Assembly (NCBI RefSeq): GCF_000803315.1
Contig: NZ_JRMH01000001.1
Location: 1,364,001 to 1,428,000, forward strand
Origin: Pectobacterium actinidiae
GTDB taxonomy: Bacteria > Pseudomonadota > Gammaproteobacteria > Enterobacterales > Enterobacteriaceae
DNA length: 64,000 nt
Direction: 5' to 3'
Shown: one piece after another, positions 1 to 10,958 of the stretch
Position numbering within the stretch: the first letter of the stretch is position 1
How the letters are laid out: every line of letters starts with the position of its first letter
The notes under the pieces: generated by a model
The model's database searches: none
What the model was told of the DNA's origin: nothing
What the model saw: the letters and a program-made list of their open reading frames with translations, nothing else
Position numbers and translations under genes: made by a program

Positions 1-353
1 GGATGCAGCAGATCGAGCCAGGCAAACGCGACAATGTAGGTTGGCATCGCCAGCGGTAGCAGCAGCGCCCAGCTAACGAACTGTCTGCCGGGGAAATCAA
101 ACGCGGTTACTAGCCAGGCGCAGCCTGCGCCAATCACTATGACGAGCACACCGACGCCGACGAGCAGGAGCAGCGTGTTGAGAGTGGCATCGGGCAGCAC
201 GTAGCGCATCAAGTGATCCCAATGGCCGATGCCAGCGCCAGCGGCTAGCCAAAGCAGGGAAACCAGCGGAGCCAGTACGCCGAGCGCAATGATGACGGCA
301 GCGATGCGCAGCGGAGAAAAAAAGAGGCGCGGCCGCCCGAAGGTGCCGCGCAT
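1..353 (-). CDS. Iron(III) ABC transporter permease, N-terminal part (cut by window edge)
   Basis: The reverse strand from the ATG at 353 translates as an open frame to the window edge, beginning MRGTFGRPRLFFSPLR and followed by hydrophobic membrane-spanning stretches (IIALGVLAPLVSLLWL; LLLLVGVGVLVIVIGAG). It matches the start of FbpB/SfuB/AfuB-type inner-membrane permeases, which move ferric iron from the periplasmic binding protein into the cytoplasm. It begins 16 bp after the stop of the binding-protein gene on the same strand, so the two are co-transcribed. Only about 117 residues are visible; the conserved EAA loop lies outside the window. The family call rests on context plus the membrane pattern. 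Confidence 0.85.
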   Translation of the reverse strand, partial: MRGTFGRPRLFFSPLRIAAVIIALGVLAPLVSLLWLAAGAGIGHWDHLMRYVLPDATLNTLLLLVGVGVLVIVIGAGCAWLVTAFDFPGRQFVSWALLLPLAMPTYIVAFAWLDLLH

Positions 354-369
354 CGTTGACGAACCGGTC

Positions 370-1416
370 TTATTGATCGAATCCAACTTTATCTACCAAC
401 TGACTGGCCTGTTTACGGAATTTAACGATGTCGGTCAGCGGGATGCTATCCACATTCACTTCACCAATCGTGCTGCCAATGGTGGAATCCAGCGTGACGC
501 CTTTGCGAACCGGATATTCGTAGTTCGCCTGTGCGTAGATCTGTTGAGCGGGAGCGGAGACCAGATATTCCATCAATTTAACGGCTTGATCTTTATGCGG
601 CGCGTGGCGTGCAACGGCTGCACCGCTGATATTGACGTGTGTGCCGCCGTTTTCAAAGGTAGGCTGAATGACTTTGATGGCATCGCCCCATTTGCGGGCG
701 TCGGTGCCTTCTTTGGCGTTCTTCATGTGGCCGACATAATAAGAGTTCGCCAGACCCACATCGCAGATGCCGCCGAGGATATCGCGTGCAACGTCGCGGT
801 CACCACCGGTGGCTTTACGCGCCAAATTGTCTTTCACGCCGCGCAGCCAGGTTTCGGTTTTGGCTTCACCGTGGTGGGCAATCATCGCGGCAACCAATGC
901 GGTATTGTAAGGGTGTTGACCCGCGCGGATACACACTTTGCCTTTCCATTTCGGATCGGCCAGATTTTCGTAAGTAATGCTTGTCAGCGGCAGTGATTTT
1001 TCCGCATAGAGCACGCGAGAGCGCATTGACAGACCAAACCATTGGTTATCTTTGTCGCGCAGCGCCGCAGGGATGGCTTCGGTCAATGCGTTGGACTGAA
1101 TCGGCTGTGTGACACCCGCGTCCACCAGATCGATCAGGTTACCGGCATCAACGGTCATCAGCAGGTCAGCTGGTGAGTTTTGGCCTTCTGCCTTCACTCG
1201 TTCCAGCATCCCGTCTTTGATGAACACGGTATTGACTTTAACAGACGTCTCTTTGGTGAACGCATCCAGCAGCGGCTGAATCAGGCCGGGCTCACGCGTA
1301 GTGTAAAGTGTCAGAGAGTCGTCTGCGGCAGCAGGCAGTGCATAGGCCACCATCAGTGATGACGCTAACGTCAGCAGGCGCGCTTTTTTGCGCAGAACAG
1401 ACAGCGTTTTTGACAT
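370..1416 (-). CDS. Periplasmic iron(III)-binding protein of ABC transporter (FbpA/SfuA/AfuA type)
   Basis: A 348-residue extracytoplasmic solute-binding protein. It has a positively charged N-terminus, a hydrophobic core and a likely signal cleavage after Ala31 (ALPAAA-DDS). The mature part begins LTLYTTREPGL, typical of class-1 ferric-binding proteins. The paired tyrosines that coordinate Fe(III) in FbpA are present at Tyr226-Tyr227 (NSYYVG). It should bind ferric ion in the periplasm and pass it to the permease encoded 16 bp downstream. It is the first gene of its operon. A weak Fur-box-like sequence lies about 80-95 bp upstream. Related sulfate, thiamine or putrescine binding proteins lack the YY motif, so iron is the favoured substrate. 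Confidence 0.92.
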   Translation of the reverse strand: MSKTLSVLRKKARLLTLASSLMVAYALPAAADDSLTLYTTREPGLIQPLLDAFTKETSVKVNTVFIKDGMLERVKAEGQNSPADLLMTVDAGNLIDLVDAGVTQPIQSNALTEAIPAALRDKDNQWFGLSMRSRVLYAEKSLPLTSITYENLADPKWKGKVCIRAGQHPYNTALVAAMIAHHGEAKTETWLRGVKDNLARKATGGDRDVARDILGGICDVGLANSYYVGHMKNAKEGTDARKWGDAIKVIQPTFENGGTHVNISGAAVARHAPHKDQAVKLMEYLVSAPAQQIYAQANYEYPVRKGVTLDSTIGSTIGEVNVDSIPLTDIVKFRKQASQLVDKVGFDQ

Positions 1417-1494
1417 GTTATTATCTTCTCCAGAGTAAAAATGACGCGTAAATGAATAAAATAAGGAGATATTTTCGGCAGGTAACTAAAACAA

Positions 1495-1512
1495 TATATG
1501 ATAATCACTCTT
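1495..1512 (-). promoter_or_regulatory. Possible Fur-like site upstream of the iron-binding protein gene
   Basis: The sequence ATATGATAATCACTCTTG contains the GATAATC half of the enterobacterial Fur box (consensus GATAATGATAATCATTATC), but the second half is degraded. It sits 79-96 bp upstream of the fbpA-type start codon, where an iron-responsive operator would be expected. This is a weak match supported mainly by gene function. Confidence 0.3.
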
Positions 1513-1650
1513 GTTTGCAATCTCATTAATGCGGTTTATTCACTATCGTGATGGGGGTCAACATACTCACTGCTCGGGAAAGATCTCGATTTTATTTGTC
1601 AGCCTATCGATAAAAACTGTGGTGATTGACTGTCTTGGGTAAGGCCATTG

Positions 1651-2490
1651 CTACGGCGTCTGGCTGTCGGCCAGCCTGCTGATATGCATAGTCAACCAGG
1701 TGAGTTCTTCTTTCGGCAAGGCTATTTGGTATTTTTCCTGCACGTAATCTCTGATGGCCCAGGAAATCGCCATCGCTTCAGGGTAGTGTTTCAGCAGTTC
1801 CTGATAGAAATCGTCCGTGCGTCCCGGTGCGATTTTGCGGGCAATCACCCGTTCGGAGAAATACCGCAGATGGGTGATAAAGCGCAGGTAATCGACGGCG
1901 TTGACATCAATATTCTTGTTTAGCTTATAGCGGACAATCTCTGCCAGACGGTTCACCAGTTGAACCTGCTGGTGGGCATCGGCAATTTCGGCGCTGCCCG
2001 CGGCATTAATGAGGTGAAACGCGATGTTGATGGCTTCGTCATCGGGTAGCGTGACGTTAAAGCGCGCCGACACGCGATCTTTTGCCTGCACCCCGATGGC
2101 GTACTCTTTTTGGTAATAGCGCTTCACTTCCCAACTGAGCTTATTGATGAAGTGATTGCCCGTTTTACAGCGTTCAACCGCAAAATAGAGATGTTCCGCC
2201 AGCGTAAAGAACAGCACCGAATTCAGTTTTTCGGCGTACTGACTTTGCGCCAGCGTAACGATCTCATGGGTGATGTCAAAAAAAGCCGCAGGGATCGTGT
2301 CGGTCAATGAAAGAAAATGCCGTGATTTCAGGTTCTCCAGCGGAATGAAAACCTGCTCAACGTGCGTCACATCAATCAACGAACCGGGTCTGGCACCAAA
2401 TCCGATGCCTTTACCCAACAGGATCATCTCCTGCTGTTCATGATCGACTAACAGCATGCTGTTATTTAACGCTTTTTTCACTTTAATCAC
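1651..2490 (-). CDS. bglG: BglG/LicT-family transcription antiterminator
   Basis: A 279-residue RNA-binding antiterminator. Residues 1-55 form the CAT RNA-binding domain (MIKVKKALNNSMLLV, a typical start). PRD1 covers about 65-170 and PRD2 about 172-279. The four PTS-phosphorylated histidines are visible: His100 (LAEHLY) and His159 (AFHLIN) in PRD1, His207 (THLRYF) and His269 (MHISRL) in PRD2. When dephosphorylated by the PTS in the presence of beta-glucosides it should bind the RNA antiterminator ahead of bglF (5981-6010) and allow read-through. It is the last gene of the operon, 95 bp after bglB, whereas in the E. coli bgl operon it comes first. The only RAT-like sequence seen is upstream of bglF. 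Confidence 0.95.
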   Translation of the reverse strand: MIKVKKALNNSMLLVDHEQQEMILLGKGIGFGARPGSLIDVTHVEQVFIPLENLKSRHFLSLTDTIPAAFFDITHEIVTLAQSQYAEKLNSVLFFTLAEHLYFAVERCKTGNHFINKLSWEVKRYYQKEYAIGVQAKDRVSARFNVTLPDDEAINIAFHLINAAGSAEIADAHQQVQLVNRLAEIVRYKLNKNIDVNAVDYLRFITHLRYFSERVIARKIAPGRTDDFYQELLKHYPEAMAISWAIRDYVQEKYQIALPKEELTWLTMHISRLADSQTP

Positions 2491-2585
2491 GTTTTTCTTC
2501 CAATCATGCTGGTTTTCTCATCAGGCTTTTCCAATCGCAGTCATTTCCTGCCATTGCACACGTAGTCTGCGGCTTAGTTGCGCTA

Positions 2586-5911
<3,326 letters not shown>

Positions 5912-5936
5912 ACGACGATTCCCCTGATCCAGAAAC

Positions 5937-5990
5937 GAAAAAAGACCTGAAGCCCTTCTCATGATGTTGAGTGGGAGAGCTTCAGGTCTT
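5937..5990 (-). terminator. Intrinsic terminator in the bgl leader
   Basis: On the minus strand AAGACCTGAAGC (5990-5979) pairs perfectly with GCTTCAGGTCTT (5953-5942) across a 25-nt loop, followed by a run of six U residues. It lies between the operon promoter and bglF and would stop transcription unless antitermination occurs, as in the E. coli bgl leader. Confidence 0.9.
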
Positions 5991-6010
5991 GCCTAGAAAA
6001 CTAGTTACAC
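5981..6010 (-). promoter_or_regulatory. RNA antiterminator (RAT) for BglG-type protein
   Basis: The transcript from 6010 to 5981 reads GUGUAACUAGUUUUCUAGGC followed by AAGACCUGAA. This matches the E. coli bgl RAT layout (a GUUACU-like part, a loop, then GGCAAAACCU) and overlaps the 5' arm of the terminator at 5937-5990. RAT folding and terminator folding are therefore mutually exclusive, the hallmark of BglG/LicT control. Confidence 0.85.
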
Positions 6011-6023
6011 GCCTGTGCTGCTG

Positions 6024-6052
6024 TTGTAATTCCTCGCACGCGGGAAAGTCAA
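6024..6052 (-). promoter_or_regulatory. Candidate promoter of the bglFBG operon
   Basis: On the minus strand TTGACT (6052-6047) and TTACAA (6029-6024) are separated by 17 bp, a good sigma-70 fit, about 115-140 bp upstream of the bglF start and just ahead of the RAT. The rest of the 343-bp gap upstream of bglF (to 6254) shows no coding signal. Confidence 0.5.
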
Positions 6053-6079
6053 ACAGATCGTGCAGACCTGATAGGTAAG

Positions 6080-6095
6080 TGTGATGGCAATAGCA
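6080..6095 (-). promoter_or_regulatory. Possible CRP-binding site ahead of bglF
   Basis: TGTGATGGCAATAGCA keeps the left TGTGA half of the CRP consensus (TGTGA-N6-TCACA), while the other half is weak (TAGCA). It lies about 28 bp upstream of the -35 element, a usual class I activator position. Catabolite control of this operon type is known; the site itself is a partial match. Confidence 0.35.
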
Positions 6096-6254
6096 GAATG
6101 GAGGGATTAGCCTGATGAGCATGCTCAGGCACTTTGGGTTGTATATCGCGTGGGGAGGGGACAGAGGCGCTTGTTAAGTCAAAAGACATCCAGCGCCTTT
6201 TTTTAAATGCGTAGGGATATAACTTAAATAGCCCGAGCTGCGGGAAAGCCGATA

Positions 6255-6593
6255 TTACCAGCCGCAGACATTGGTATCTTCATCCACATCGTAGCCACGT
6301 ACGATATTAACCAGCTCTTTTACTGCATCAGCCGAAATCGTCTTGTCTTTTAATTCTTCTGCCGTAGCGAGATCTTTATCAACGGACACGCCGTTATTAT
6401 TATTTGTGACTGTCAGTAAAAAACCTTTGTTATTTTCACTGGTTGAGGGAAGTTCGTTGAGTAATTCCACGACTGCACCTGCGGCGAAATCTGGTACATA
6501 AAAAGCCATGGGTTTAAGATAAACTTTTTCTGCTTTCTTATTATTGTCGCGGTTCAATAGTGTTAATGAATACCCTTTGTTTTCACTTGTCAT
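6255..6593 (-). CDS. Small hypothetical protein with an internal repeat
   Basis: A 112-residue protein that I do not recognise. It has no signal peptide or membrane segment and is rich in Asn, Lys, Asp and Glu. Two similar blocks stand out: TSENKGYSLTLLNRDNN at residues 2-18 and TSENNKGFLLTVTNNNN in the middle, suggesting an internal duplication. It ends DVDEDTNVCGW, giving a lone cysteine near the C-terminus. It lies 10 bp downstream of the YeaR-like cupin gene on the same strand with a GAGG ribosome site, so the two form an operon. A peptide or binding-partner role is possible; no function is assigned. Confidence 0.6.
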   Translation of the reverse strand: MTSENKGYSLTLLNRDNNKKAEKVYLKPMAFYVPDFAAGAVVELLNELPSTSENNKGFLLTVTNNNNGVSVDKDLATAEELKDKTISADAVKELVNIVRGYDVDEDTNVCGW

Positions 6594-6603
6594 TATGTTT
6601 GCC

Positions 6604-6936
6604 TCAACCTTCTATCAAAATTTTTGGATCGACATAAAAATCCACGTTAAATAGCGTATCGTCAGTTAACGCTTCGATTCTGTGCCATTTCTCTGGGGGA
6701 AATACGCCAAATTGTCCGGCTTCGATAGTTAGCGTGTCGACAGGGTCAGGACTTGTTCCATCCGCGTAACCATAATAACGAATTATCCCTTGCATCACGC
6801 ACAGGCGTGGATAGACGCCTTGCCGTGTCCCTGCATCCAAATGGCGCTGCCAGATAGACGCCGGAGCCGTTTCTTTTGTCCAAAAAGGCGTTGTACGGGT
6901 ATGAACATAATTCGCAGGTATAACAATTCGTTCCAT
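6604..6936 (-). CDS. YeaR-like DUF1971 cupin protein
   Basis: A 110-residue single-domain cupin of the DUF1971 family (YeaR; TehB-associated domain). It starts MERIVIPANYVHTRTTPFW and carries the cupin segment FGVFPPEKWHRIEAL, where His is a probable metal ligand. YeaR relatives in E. coli are induced by nitrate and nitric oxide, but the enzymatic role of the family is unknown. First gene of a two-gene operon with the hypothetical protein at 6255-6593. A near-palindrome at 6994-7010 lies 58-74 bp upstream of its start. Confidence 0.8.
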   Translation of the reverse strand: MERIVIPANYVHTRTTPFWTKETAPASIWQRHLDAGTRQGVYPRLCVMQGIIRYYGYADGTSPDPVDTLTIEAGQFGVFPPEKWHRIEALTDDTLFNVDFYVDPKILIEG

Positions 6937-6993
6937 GTTTAAACCTCATGCTTTACCCAGCCACATTGCAGGGCCGGAAGGAAAAAACTATAT

Positions 6994-7010
6994 GGTGTAT
7001 ATCATATACC
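6994..7010. promoter_or_regulatory. Near-palindromic operator candidate upstream of the DUF1971 gene
   Basis: GGTGTATATCATATACC is a 17-bp imperfect palindrome (GGT.TAT.T.ATA.ACC), typical of a dimeric repressor site. It lies in the 381-bp divergent gap (6937-7317) between the DUF1971 gene and the flavin reductase gene. It does not fit the standard NsrR, Fur or CRP consensus. Nothing else in the gap could be assigned. Confidence 0.4.
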
Positions 7011-7317
7011 TCTTTTAATGTTTGTGAATTATTTTCTGCTCATTAATTTTTTAAAATATCGCAATATGTCGCTGGAAGACCGTATTATCAAGGATCAATG
7101 TTTCCCGCGTCAGTTATTTTCTTCGTCGATGTGTCGAGGTAAGCACTAACATCAATGAATAGTTACAATATGTTATTTTTTTGATGGTCTACTTATTAGG
7201 GAGGTTAAGTGTAATAAATCGCCTTCATCGCTACTCAATGAGAGTTATTGTTAAAAAGAAATCAAAAGAGTAGAAGTGGGGAATATAACGCCACTCTGTG
7301 ATGAGGTCTGAACTCAA

Positions 7318-7908
7318 ATGAAAAAGAACGTAAAACTCAGTTCGTTTTATTATGGTTTCCCGGTTTTTCTTGTTACGACGACGGATAATAACAACGGAGA
7401 AGTCAATGTTTCCGCTGTATCATCATCAATTTCTCTCGGCGATAAAATTATTATCGGTGTCACGAAAGGAAGTAAGACTTACAGTAATTTATTATCCGGC
7501 TCTGATGTTGTCATCAATATTCCTGATTACAAACTGTGGGAGAAGGTTGAAGCGCTTGGTAAGCTGACTGGAAGCAATACGCTATCTGAAGGTCAGATTA
7601 AATGGGGCATTCAGGTATGCCACGATAAATTCACCAAAGTTGGTCTTCACACTGAAGCCTCTACCGATATTACGCCACCTCGGGTGATTGAATGTCCTAT
7701 TCAGGCAGAATGTAAAACCGTCAGCACGACGGACAAAGGGCGTTTTATTCTTGTCGAACTGGATATTGTTAATGTCTGGGTGGAAAGCGATCTATTAGGA
7801 ACACATGATGTCATCGACTCGTCAAAATGGAAGCCTCTGATCTATAACTTCCGCGAATACGACACGACGGGTGACGCATTAGGTTTTAATTTTAAATACG
7901 GTCACTAA
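7318..7908 (+). CDS. Flavin reductase-like domain protein (FMN-binding split barrel)
   Basis: A 196-residue protein with the flavin-reductase/NADH:FMN split-barrel fold. It starts with a family-like LSSFYYGFPVFLVTT, then VNVSAVSSSISLGDKIIIGV and SNLLSGSDVVINIP, the segments that line the flavin site in DIM6/NTAB-type proteins. It probably binds FMN and takes part in flavin reduction or a related redox step in the cytoplasm; no substrate can be named. It is transcribed alone, diverging from the DUF1971 operon and ending at a strong hairpin terminator. Confidence 0.8.
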   Translation: MKKNVKLSSFYYGFPVFLVTTTDNNNGEVNVSAVSSSISLGDKIIIGVTKGSKTYSNLLSGSDVVINIPDYKLWEKVEALGKLTGSNTLSEGQIKWGIQVCHDKFTKVGLHTEASTDITPPRVIECPIQAECKTVSTTDKGRFILVELDIVNVWVESDLLGTHDVIDSSKWKPLIYNFREYDTTGDALGFNFKYGH

Positions 7909-7915
7909 GGTTATT

Positions 7916-7965
7916 GAGAGAACGCTGCCGCGGTGTTACCAATGGCGGCGTTCTCTCTTTTCTCT
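7916..7965 (+). terminator. Intrinsic terminator after flavin reductase gene
   Basis: GAGAGAACGCTGCC (7916-7929) pairs with GGCGGCGTTCTCTC (7944-7957) with one mismatch, followed by TTTTCTCT. It lies between two convergent genes and probably ends transcription from both sides. Confidence 0.85.
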
Positions 7966-8003
7966 ACTACGGCGTAGACTGACATATAAAAATATGGATG
8001 CTG

Positions 8004-9338
8004 TTATTTATTTTCCGCATTTTTATCGATGGCACTGATTACCGCGAGTGTTATGGCTTCAACCCCGGTGCGAATGGTCGGTTCCGGTACAGGAGCAAAC
8101 TGTGGGGAATGGTTGCTGGGTATGGCGACACCTTCATTTTCCCATTTTTTAATTTGCTCTGGCGAGTAAATACCGATGTTAAAATAGACAGACGGAATGC
8201 CATTGTTGACGAAGACAGAGAAATCTTCGCTGGCAGAACTGGGTTCTTTCGCCTGTATGAAATTTTTACCGAATCGTTGGCTAAATACTTTCGCGGTAGA
8301 TTCGGATAGCATGTCATCGTTAATCACAGAGTCAACTTTGCTTTGACCAATAACAATCTCCGGCTTTGGTGCGTTGGCCATATCGGCAGACGCCTTGGCA
8401 AACCGAGTGATACCCTCAATCAAATTTTTACGTACGTTCTCATCGTACGTACGCAATGTTCCCTGAATATTCGCCATATCAGGAATGATATTGCCGGATG
8501 ACCCTGCGTTAAACGCACCTATCGTCACAACGCCAAATGCGTTAGGGGACGTTTCACGGCTGACGAGTGTCTGGACGTCAGTAACAAATCGTGCAGCGAT
8601 AATAATGGGATCAATGGTTTTTTCCGGCATGGAACCATGTCCCCCTTTCCCAGTAAATGTAATAGCGAATGAATCACCGTTGGATGTCTGAACGCCGGGT
8701 TTAAAAGAAACCAGCCCGTATTCCATTGGGGACGTGTGCAGGGCAAATGCGTAATCTGGTTTGCCAAACTTTTTGAAAATACCGTCCTGAATCATTGCGC
8801 TGGCACCCGTAATTTCCTCTTCAGCTGGCTGGGCAACAAACATTAAAGTCCCATTCCAGCTGTCTTTCATACTGACTAGTGCAGAAGCGGTACCGAACCA
8901 CGATGCCATATGAATGTCATGACCACAGGCGTGCGCAACGAATGTCTCTTTCCCATCCCGGCCGATCTGCTTAGCGGTACTGGCGTATGGCAGACCCGTT
9001 TTTTCCTGCATGGGTAATGCATCAAGTTCAGTGCGCACCATGACGGTAGGGCTATCCCCATTCTTGAATATGGCAACCAGCCCTGTGCCACCGATATTTT
9101 CCGTCACCTGGAAACCGATTTTGCGCATATTATCAGCAAGAAGTTTGGTAGTTCTGACTTCCTGATACCCAAGTTCAGGATTTTTATGAATATCTTTATA
9201 TAAGCTATCTAGCTGAGGGTAATGCTGATTGAGATAGAGAGTCGTTTTCTTACTGGTTTCCTGTATATCCACTGCGTTCGCCATATTGGGAATACAATTC
9301 ATTGTTAGTAGAAGGCATAATGTCGCGTTAAGTTTCAT
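8004..9338 (-). CDS. Exported M20-family amidohydrolase
   Basis: A 444-residue M20 metallopeptidase/amidohydrolase of the hippurate hydrolase/IAA-amino-acid hydrolase group. An N-terminal signal peptide is likely cleaved after Ala22 (NMANA-VDI), so the enzyme should act in the periplasm. Metal-site motifs are visible: HACGHDIHM with Cys138 and His140, and QPAEEE with the catalytic Glu173-Glu174; the C-terminal half carries the lid domain. It should remove acyl groups from N-acyl amino acids or related amides; plant-derived auxin conjugates are a possible substrate in this kind of bacterium (inference). It is divergent from the broken IclR regulator gene, its probable former controller. Confidence 0.9.
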   Translation of the reverse strand: MKLNATLCLLLTMNCIPNMANAVDIQETSKKTTLYLNQHYPQLDSLYKDIHKNPELGYQEVRTTKLLADNMRKIGFQVTENIGGTGLVAIFKNGDSPTVMVRTELDALPMQEKTGLPYASTAKQIGRDGKETFVAHACGHDIHMASWFGTASALVSMKDSWNGTLMFVAQPAEEEITGASAMIQDGIFKKFGKPDYAFALHTSPMEYGLVSFKPGVQTSNGDSFAITFTGKGGHGSMPEKTIDPIIIAARFVTDVQTLVSRETSPNAFGVVTIGAFNAGSSGNIIPDMANIQGTLRTYDENVRKNLIEGITRFAKASADMANAPKPEIVIGQSKVDSVINDDMLSESTAKVFSQRFGKNFIQAKEPSSASEDFSVFVNNGIPSVYFNIGIYSPEQIKKWENEGVAIPSNHSPQFAPVPEPTIRTGVEAITLAVISAIDKNAENK

Positions 9339-9484
9339 GAAGTATCGTCCTTTTTGATTAAAGAGCAGTGCGGTTAATGCCTTGCTTGTTCCTGAGCTGA
9401 GAAATGCTTAGCCCTGTTTCCTGCGCCACTACGCAGTGAAAATATGAGGATGAAGAAAGGTAACGTATCGGCATGTAATACGCA

Positions 9485-9517
9485 TGCTGTACCGCAATGA
9501 GATACACTTGCTGTACC
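9485..9517. promoter_or_regulatory. Paired TGCTGTACC repeats between amidohydrolase and iclR
   Basis: TGCTGTACC occurs at 9485-9493 and 9509-9517, 24 bp apart in the same orientation, in the divergent gap 26-58 bp before the IclR-type start. Such direct repeats are plausible binding sites for the adjacent IclR regulator. This is positional inference only. Confidence 0.35.
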
Positions 9518-9542
9518 ATATAGTGATTCAGGGTGAGCTATT

Positions 9543-10303
9543 ATGATCGATAAATCCGGGGGCGGTATTCAGGTTATCTCACGGGCTGCGGCTATCTTGC
9601 GTGAAGTTTGTGAGAGCCCCGACGGCCTCAGCCTGGGACAGCTTGCGGCGTTGACAGGGTTGGCTCGATCAACCGTCCAGCGGATTGTCGATGCGCTGGA
9701 AAGTGAACATCTTGTTCAGGCTGGTGCAAAGGGGTTCGCCCTGGTTGGGGGCTGCGACGTTTGGGGGAGATATCAGGTCCGGGGCCTGCTCACGATCTCC
9801 GTCCTGCGCTGTATCGACTGTATGAAAAAACAGAAGAAACCGTCGATTTATCAACGTTAGATGGAACGTCCGTTTTGTTTATGGATCGCTTTTTGTCAGA
9901 GCAGCGTATCCGAGCGGTTCCGGATGTTCGTGTGACCTATCCCGCTTATACAATGGCAAACGGAAAAGCATTACTTTCAACTTTATCTGATGATGACGTC
10001 TATGCGCGCTATGGAACGGATATTCTGGAGAGAGTCACGCCTCGTTCGGTTGCTAATGTTGATGATTTAATTGAGCAATTGAATACAATTCGTGCCGGGG
10101 GATTTGCCTACGATGTTGAAGAGCACGCAATGGGTTCATGCGCGATTGGTCTTCCTCTTGCGAACCCAGGCAAACTGACCTTAGCCATATCGGTTGTCGT
10201 TCCTATCAGCCGATTTCACTCACACAGAAGTGCCATAGAAGATGCCCTAAGGCATTGTGTTAGCGAATGCCATGATCAGTTGTATAACCACATAACAAAG
10301 TAG
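9543..10303 (+). pseudogene. IclR-family transcriptional regulator, frameshifted
   Basis: The N-terminal part (from 9543) is a normal IclR winged helix-turn-helix ([35 protein letters not shown]). The effector-binding part continues in another frame (LRRLGEIS then [17 protein letters not shown] to the stop at 10303). The shift maps to a run of five G at 9747-9751: with six G the frame would read through as GFALVGGLRRLGE, matching the family. The gene is therefore either recently inactivated, switched at a poly-G tract, or affected by a sequencing error. It diverges from the amidohydrolase gene that it may regulate. Confidence 0.85.
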
Positions 10304-10535
10304 GCAAACGCAACTCGCTCCTATGGCTGAACGGTGGGCACAACTTTTAAATAACGGAGCCGTTAAACCTTTCCAGAGTGAATAACTACTCGTCAGAAAT
10401 CAAAATGGGGGTCACGCCGTTATCGAACCAACGTGACCCTCAATCTGACCACCATATTCTCCCGATGCGGAGGGAAAACGGAATATGCATCGGGAACACT
10501 TTTCACGTTAAATTGTTGAATAAACGGCTAAAAGC

Positions 10536-10573
10536 AAAAATCCCGCTTAAGTTTCCTTAAGCGGGATTTTTTA
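10536..10573. terminator. Strong bidirectional terminator, formerly of the tRNA-Asn gene
   Basis: AAAAATCCCGCTTAAG (10536-10551) pairs perfectly with CTTAAGCGGGATTTTT (10556-10571) around a TTTC loop, with T-runs on both sides. It sits 6 bp from the 3' end of the tRNA-Asn fragment, as tRNA terminators usually do. Confidence 0.85.
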
Positions 10574-10576
10574 AAT

Positions 10577-10593
10577 TTGGCTCCTCTGACTGG
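10577..10593 (-). repeat. tRNA-Asn 3' end fragment, attachment core of an HPI-type element
   Basis: TTGGCTCCTCTGACTGG is the reverse complement of CCAGTCAGAGGAGCCAA. That is the 3' end of enterobacterial tRNA-Asn and the 17-bp core used by integrases of the Yersinia high-pathogenicity island, ICEEc1 and ICEKp elements (established knowledge). Only this 3' end remains: sequence beyond 10594 no longer matches the tRNA. This is the signature of an att junction, with the element to the right. No second copy was found in the window. Confidence 0.8.
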
Positions 10594-10958
10594 GATCGCC
10601 TTCGCCAGTAACTGGCTGATAAAAATAGTGATCCATAATTCTCGAGTTGTCAAGACCACCAAAGTGACCCCATTTTGATCATGCGCTTAACCACATTCAA
10701 CGTATGGAGTAAGGCTAATTCAACCAAATCAACTCTACAGTGGATTGTCTAAGAGTTCCCTTTTCTGTGAAATTAAGTTCGGACATTCGCATAAAATGAA
10801 TTGACAGATCTTGAAGCATGGATAATTTGCATTTTTAACTGGATAAAAAAACAGTGTTGAATTAAGATGTTTGTGATTGATTTTCTGAATTTTTTGTTTC
10901 AAAAAATGATTTCAGCATTTACATTATCTATATGTTTTTTGGACCAATGTGGAATGTT

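Larger units (their letters stand above)
10304..10958. other. Non-coding junction between backbone and integrated element
   Basis: No convincing gene. It contains an inverted 16-bp repeat around GTGACCCCATTTTGAT (10399-10415, minus sense, with one extra C; 10663-10678, plus sense), a strong terminator, a tRNA-Asn 3' end fragment, and then AT-rich DNA leading into the ABC-3C operon. An open frame at 10378-10560 shows no protein character. Confidence 0.6.

Noticed and set aside
229..996. Open frame of 255 codons on the plus strand
   Set aside because: It lies opposite the permease and iron-binding protein genes and its protein has no family character; the minus-strand genes are clear.
5912..5962. 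N-terminal extension of BglF
   Set aside because: It would place coding sequence over the terminator hairpin; ATG 5911 has a proper ribosome site.
6080..6095. A firm CRP site in front of bglF
   Set aside because: Kept only as a low-confidence feature because the right half-site matches poorly.
10378..10560. 60-codon open frame ending in the terminator
   Set aside because: It runs into the hairpin at 10536-10571 and starts without a ribosome site.
10577..10620. Complete tRNA-Asn gene
   Set aside because: Only the last 16-17 bases match; the anticodon and D arms are absent from the flanking sequence.
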